Part shown: in pieces, positions 61,753 to 64,000 of the stretch
Layout of the letters: the number at the start of each line of letters is the position of its first letter
Position numbering within the stretch: the first letter of the stretch is position 1
DNA from: Caballeronia sp. SBC1
GTDB lineage: Bacteria > Pseudomonadota > Gammaproteobacteria > Burkholderiales > Burkholderiaceae
Assembly: GCF_011493005.1 (NCBI RefSeq)
Contig: NZ_CP049156.1
Location: 992,001 to 1,056,000 of the forward strand
Length of the DNA stretch: 64,000 nucleotides
Direction: 5' to 3'
Made by a program: the position numbers and the translations under genes
Notes under the pieces: generated by a model
Told to the model about the DNA's origin: nothing
Seen by the model: only the letters and a program-made list of their open reading frames with translations
Databases searched by the model: none

Positions 61753-62952
61753 CTATTGAACAGCTGGCATGGACGCCGCCGTGGCCGCCGTTGGCAAAGC
61801 GGCGGCGGCTAGTCCGACCATGCGCACGGTGCTGCCGATGCGCAGCGCGCCGAGGTTATTCTTCACGACCTGCTGGCCTTCCTTGAGCGGTGGATCGACG
61901 AGCTGGGTCCAGCTCGCGCCCTCGGCGGCACCGGTTGCTGCCGTGGTGACAGGAACTTCGACGAGTTTGCCGCCCGAGAGCGCGTAGACGCTTTGGCTCG
62001 CGCCATCCGTGCGCACCGCGGATGCTGGCACCACCAGCGCGTTCGGGGTGCTGCCCACCGTCACGCTGCCCGTGCCAAACATGCCGACGCGCAGTGTGGC
62101 AGTCGGATTGGGCACCTGGATATAAACCATGATCGAGCGCGAGCCCGGCTGCGCTGCGGGATTGATGCGCGTGACAGTGGACACGACGGGCGGTTCGATG
62201 CCATCGAACCGGATGGAAACGGGCTGGCCGATTCGAACGCGGCCGATTTCCCCCACGGGCACGGGGGCTTCGAGTTCAAGCTGGGTCAGGTCGACGACAT
62301 CGAACAATTTGCTGTCGACGGCCACACGCTCCCCGGGTTCAATGCTTCGCGACGCAATCTGACCGCTGAACGGCGCGCGCACGATGGTGTCCGCCACCGA
62401 CAAATTCGACGATGCCAGCGCAGCGCGGGCAGCCGCGAGATTGGCGGCAGCGATGGTGTACTGGCTTTGGGCCGTATCGAAGGCATTTTTTGAGATGAAG
62501 CCCTTTTCGACGAGCACGCGATTGTTCTCGAGCGTTTGTTTCGCGATATCCAACTGACCGGCCATGGCGGCCATTTGCCCACGCGATTGCTCGGCGCGAG
62601 CGGCGTAGTCGCGGGCGTCGATGGAGGCGAGTATTTGTCCTGCCTTGACGGTATCGCCTTCACGCGCCCGCACGTCGAGAGCCGAGCCCGCCACTTTCGC
62701 CTTGACGGCAGCTTGCGTGACGGCGCGAAGTGAACCGGTGAGCGGCAGCGTTTCGGACAGCGTGTGACGCGTGAGCGCGGCGAGGTCACCGGGCGTGAAT
62801 TCGATGACAGACTCGTCGGCGGAGGACGAAGCCGATGTTGCCGGTGCGCCGGCGCTCGCGCGTTTTCTGAGCGTGTGTGTGATGCCGAGCGTCAGTACGA
62901 TGATGACAACAATTGCCGCGATGAGGATGTTTCGTTTTCTTGATAGATGCAT
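61753..62952 (-). CDS. RND efflux periplasmic adaptor
   Basis: A protein of 399 residues of the HlyD/AcrA family. An N-terminal membrane anchor (ILIAAIVVIIVLTLGITHTL) is followed by the lipoyl domain, an alpha-hairpin (TLENNRVLVEKGFISKNAFD to AAARAALASSNLSVADTIVR) and the beta-barrel with APFSGQIASRSIEPGERVAV. It joins the inner-membrane pump to an outer-membrane channel. Transcribed just upstream of the pump. Start at 62952. Confidence 0.93.
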   Translation of the reverse strand: MHLSRKRNILIAAIVVIIVLTLGITHTLRKRASAGAPATSASSSADESVIEFTPGDLAALTRHTLSETLPLTGSLRAVTQAAVKAKVAGSALDVRAREGDTVKAGQILASIDARDYAARAEQSRGQMAAMAGQLDIAKQTLENNRVLVEKGFISKNAFDTAQSQYTIAAANLAAARAALASSNLSVADTIVRAPFSGQIASRSIEPGERVAVDSKLFDVVDLTQLELEAPVPVGEIGRVRIGQPVSIRFDGIEPPVVSTVTRINPAAQPGSRSIMVYIQVPNPTATLRVGMFGTGSVTVGSTPNALVVPASAVRTDGASQSVYALSGGKLVEVPVTTAATGAAEGASWTQLVDPPLKEGQQVVKNNLGALRIGSTVRMVGLAAAALPTAATAASMPAVQ

Positions 62953-63062
62953 TGCGTGTCTGTGGAGCGTGAAGCACGCCGCACGATAGCGCATTTACGG
63001 CTGGCGAGCGTCAAAGTTGCGAAAGGCCGTGGGGAGGGTCGCCCAGACTTTGACGCCAGCGA

Positions 63063-64000
63063 TCAAATCGTCCGTGAAAACCGCTGCGTTGTGTTCCCGG
63101 CGAGATACCGATCGAAGATCATGGCCACGTTACGTACGAGCAGGCGCCCGGCGGGAAGCACTTCGATGCCATCGTGGTTCACCTTGACCAGCCCATCGGC
63201 CTCAAGCGGTTTCAACCGCTCCAGCTCACTGGCAAAAGCAGTCTCGAACCGAATCCCATAAACCGCTTCCAACGCATCAAAGCGCAGTGAAAACTGACAC
63301 ATGATTTCACTGATGATGTCGCGCCGCAGCCGATCATCGGCGCTTAGCCGCACGCCTCGTGCAATAGCGAGTTCGCCGCGATCGATCGCAGCGGCGTAAC
63401 CGGCCATGTCCTTGGCGTTCTGCGCGTAGACATCGCCGACCTTGCCAATGGAAGACACCCCCAATCCGATCAGATCGCAATCCGCCTGGGTGCTGTAACC
63501 CTGAAAATTTCGATGCAGCGTACCCGCTCGCTGCGCCACGGCTAGTTCATCGTTTGGCAAAGCGAAATGATCCATCCCGATGTACACATAACCTGCGTCA
63601 GTCAGTTTCTCGATAACCCGTTCGAGAAGCGCCAGACGCACAGCCGGCGAGGGCAATGTGGCTTCATCCATCTGCCGCTGCATCTTGAAAACAGACGGCA
63701 TATGCGCATAGCCGAACACCGAAAGCCGGTCGGGCGCGAGCGTGATCATCGTGTCGAGCGTACGGCTGAAGCTCTCCACGCTCTGATGCGGCAAGCCATA
63801 GATCAGATCAACGCTGACCGATTTAAACCCTTCGGCCCGTGCCGCCGACATCACCCTTTGCGTCATCTCGAGCGGTTGAACGCGATTGACCGCTTGCTGC
63901 ACACGCAGATCAAAGTCTTGCACCCCGAAGCTCAGCCGGTTGAAACCCAGCTCGCGCAATACGTTGATTGTTTCTGGCGATGCCTCGCGCGGATCGACTT
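63063..64000 (-). CDS. hemN: Oxygen-independent coproporphyrinogen III oxidase, N-terminus cut by the window
   Basis: An open frame of 312 codons that runs off the right edge, so the [4Fe-4S] N-terminus is missing. VDPREASPETINVLRELGFN, then RLSFGVQDFDLRVQQAVNRV and SVDLIYGLPHQSVESF are HemN motifs. This enzyme decarboxylates coproporphyrinogen III to protoporphyrinogen IX without oxygen. The C-terminal domain (LIGLGVSSIGKVGDVYAQNA) is complete. It is the true HemN, distinct from hemW at 19278. Confidence 0.94.
   Translation of the reverse strand, partial: VDPREASPETINVLRELGFNRLSFGVQDFDLRVQQAVNRVQPLEMTQRVMSAARAEGFKSVSVDLIYGLPHQSVESFSRTLDTMITLAPDRLSVFGYAHMPSVFKMQRQMDEATLPSPAVRLALLERVIEKLTDAGYVYIGMDHFALPNDELAVAQRAGTLHRNFQGYSTQADCDLIGLGVSSIGKVGDVYAQNAKDMAGYAAAIDRGELAIARGVRLSADDRLRRDIISEIMCQFSLRFDALEAVYGIRFETAFASELERLKPLEADGLVKVNHDGIEVLPAGRLLVRNVAMIFDRYLAGNTTQRFSRTI

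Overview
The window looks like chromosomal DNA of a Burkholderiales bacterium close to Paraburkholderia or Caballeronia. This rests on the GC-rich coding sequence, the Burkholderia-type general porin, and the gene orders rph-rdgB-hemW and yicC-gmk-rpoZ-spoT, with greB and tRNA-Arg genes nearby. The genus is inferred from sequence style and recall, not from a search.

Layout. Positions 1-1263 hold the start of an MHS-family transporter, a TonB-C-terminal-like lipoprotein and a small hydrophilic protein. Positions 1394-17859 form a roughly 16.5 kb integrative element bounded by an exact 14-bp direct repeat; the right copy is the 3' end of an intact tRNA-Ser(UGA) gene. It carries a P4-type tyrosine integrase, AlpA-like regulators, two winged-helix-like proteins each with its own set of short repeats at or just past the stop codon, a short set of phage structural genes (hub-like protein, pectate-lyase-fold tail spike, tail-fibre-like protein with a signal peptide), a pair of ribbon-helix-helix regulators with palindromic operators, and about 1 kb packed with more than twenty different short palindromes and tandem repeats next to the tRNA. 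No capsid, portal or terminase large subunit is recognisable, so it is a degenerate prophage or a phage-satellite-like element.

Positions 17860-38654 are mainly housekeeping: MFS transporter, hemW, rdgB and rph on the minus strand; yicC, gmk, rpoZ and spoT on the plus strand; two tRNA-Arg(ACG), greB, a porin, a DnaQ/GIY-YIG fusion, a periplasmic chorismate mutase, tRNA-Thr(CGU), fbp, pepN and a DUF4136-like lipoprotein. A structured, terminator-ended stretch without an ORF (29970-30051) is a candidate small RNA.

Positions 38850-45025 are a six-gene, tightly coupled plus-strand operon for a phosphonate-containing product: CDP-alcohol phosphatidyltransferase, 2-oxoglutarate/Fe(II) oxygenase, LPG-synthase-like membrane protein, nucleotidyltransferase, a PEP mutase fused to a second nucleotidyltransferase-like domain, and phosphonopyruvate decarboxylase. 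The set suggests a phosphonolipid or related conjugate; no transaminase for 2-aminoethylphosphonate is present.

Positions 46019-54862 are a minus-strand purine catabolism operon: xdhA, xdhB, xdhC, an adenosine/adenine deaminase, an NCS2 purine permease and guanine deaminase. The right end carries dsbB, an amidase, a DUF4160-DUF2442 pair behind a perfect 13-bp inverted repeat, an RND efflux adaptor and pump, and the C-terminal part of hemN, cut by the window edge.
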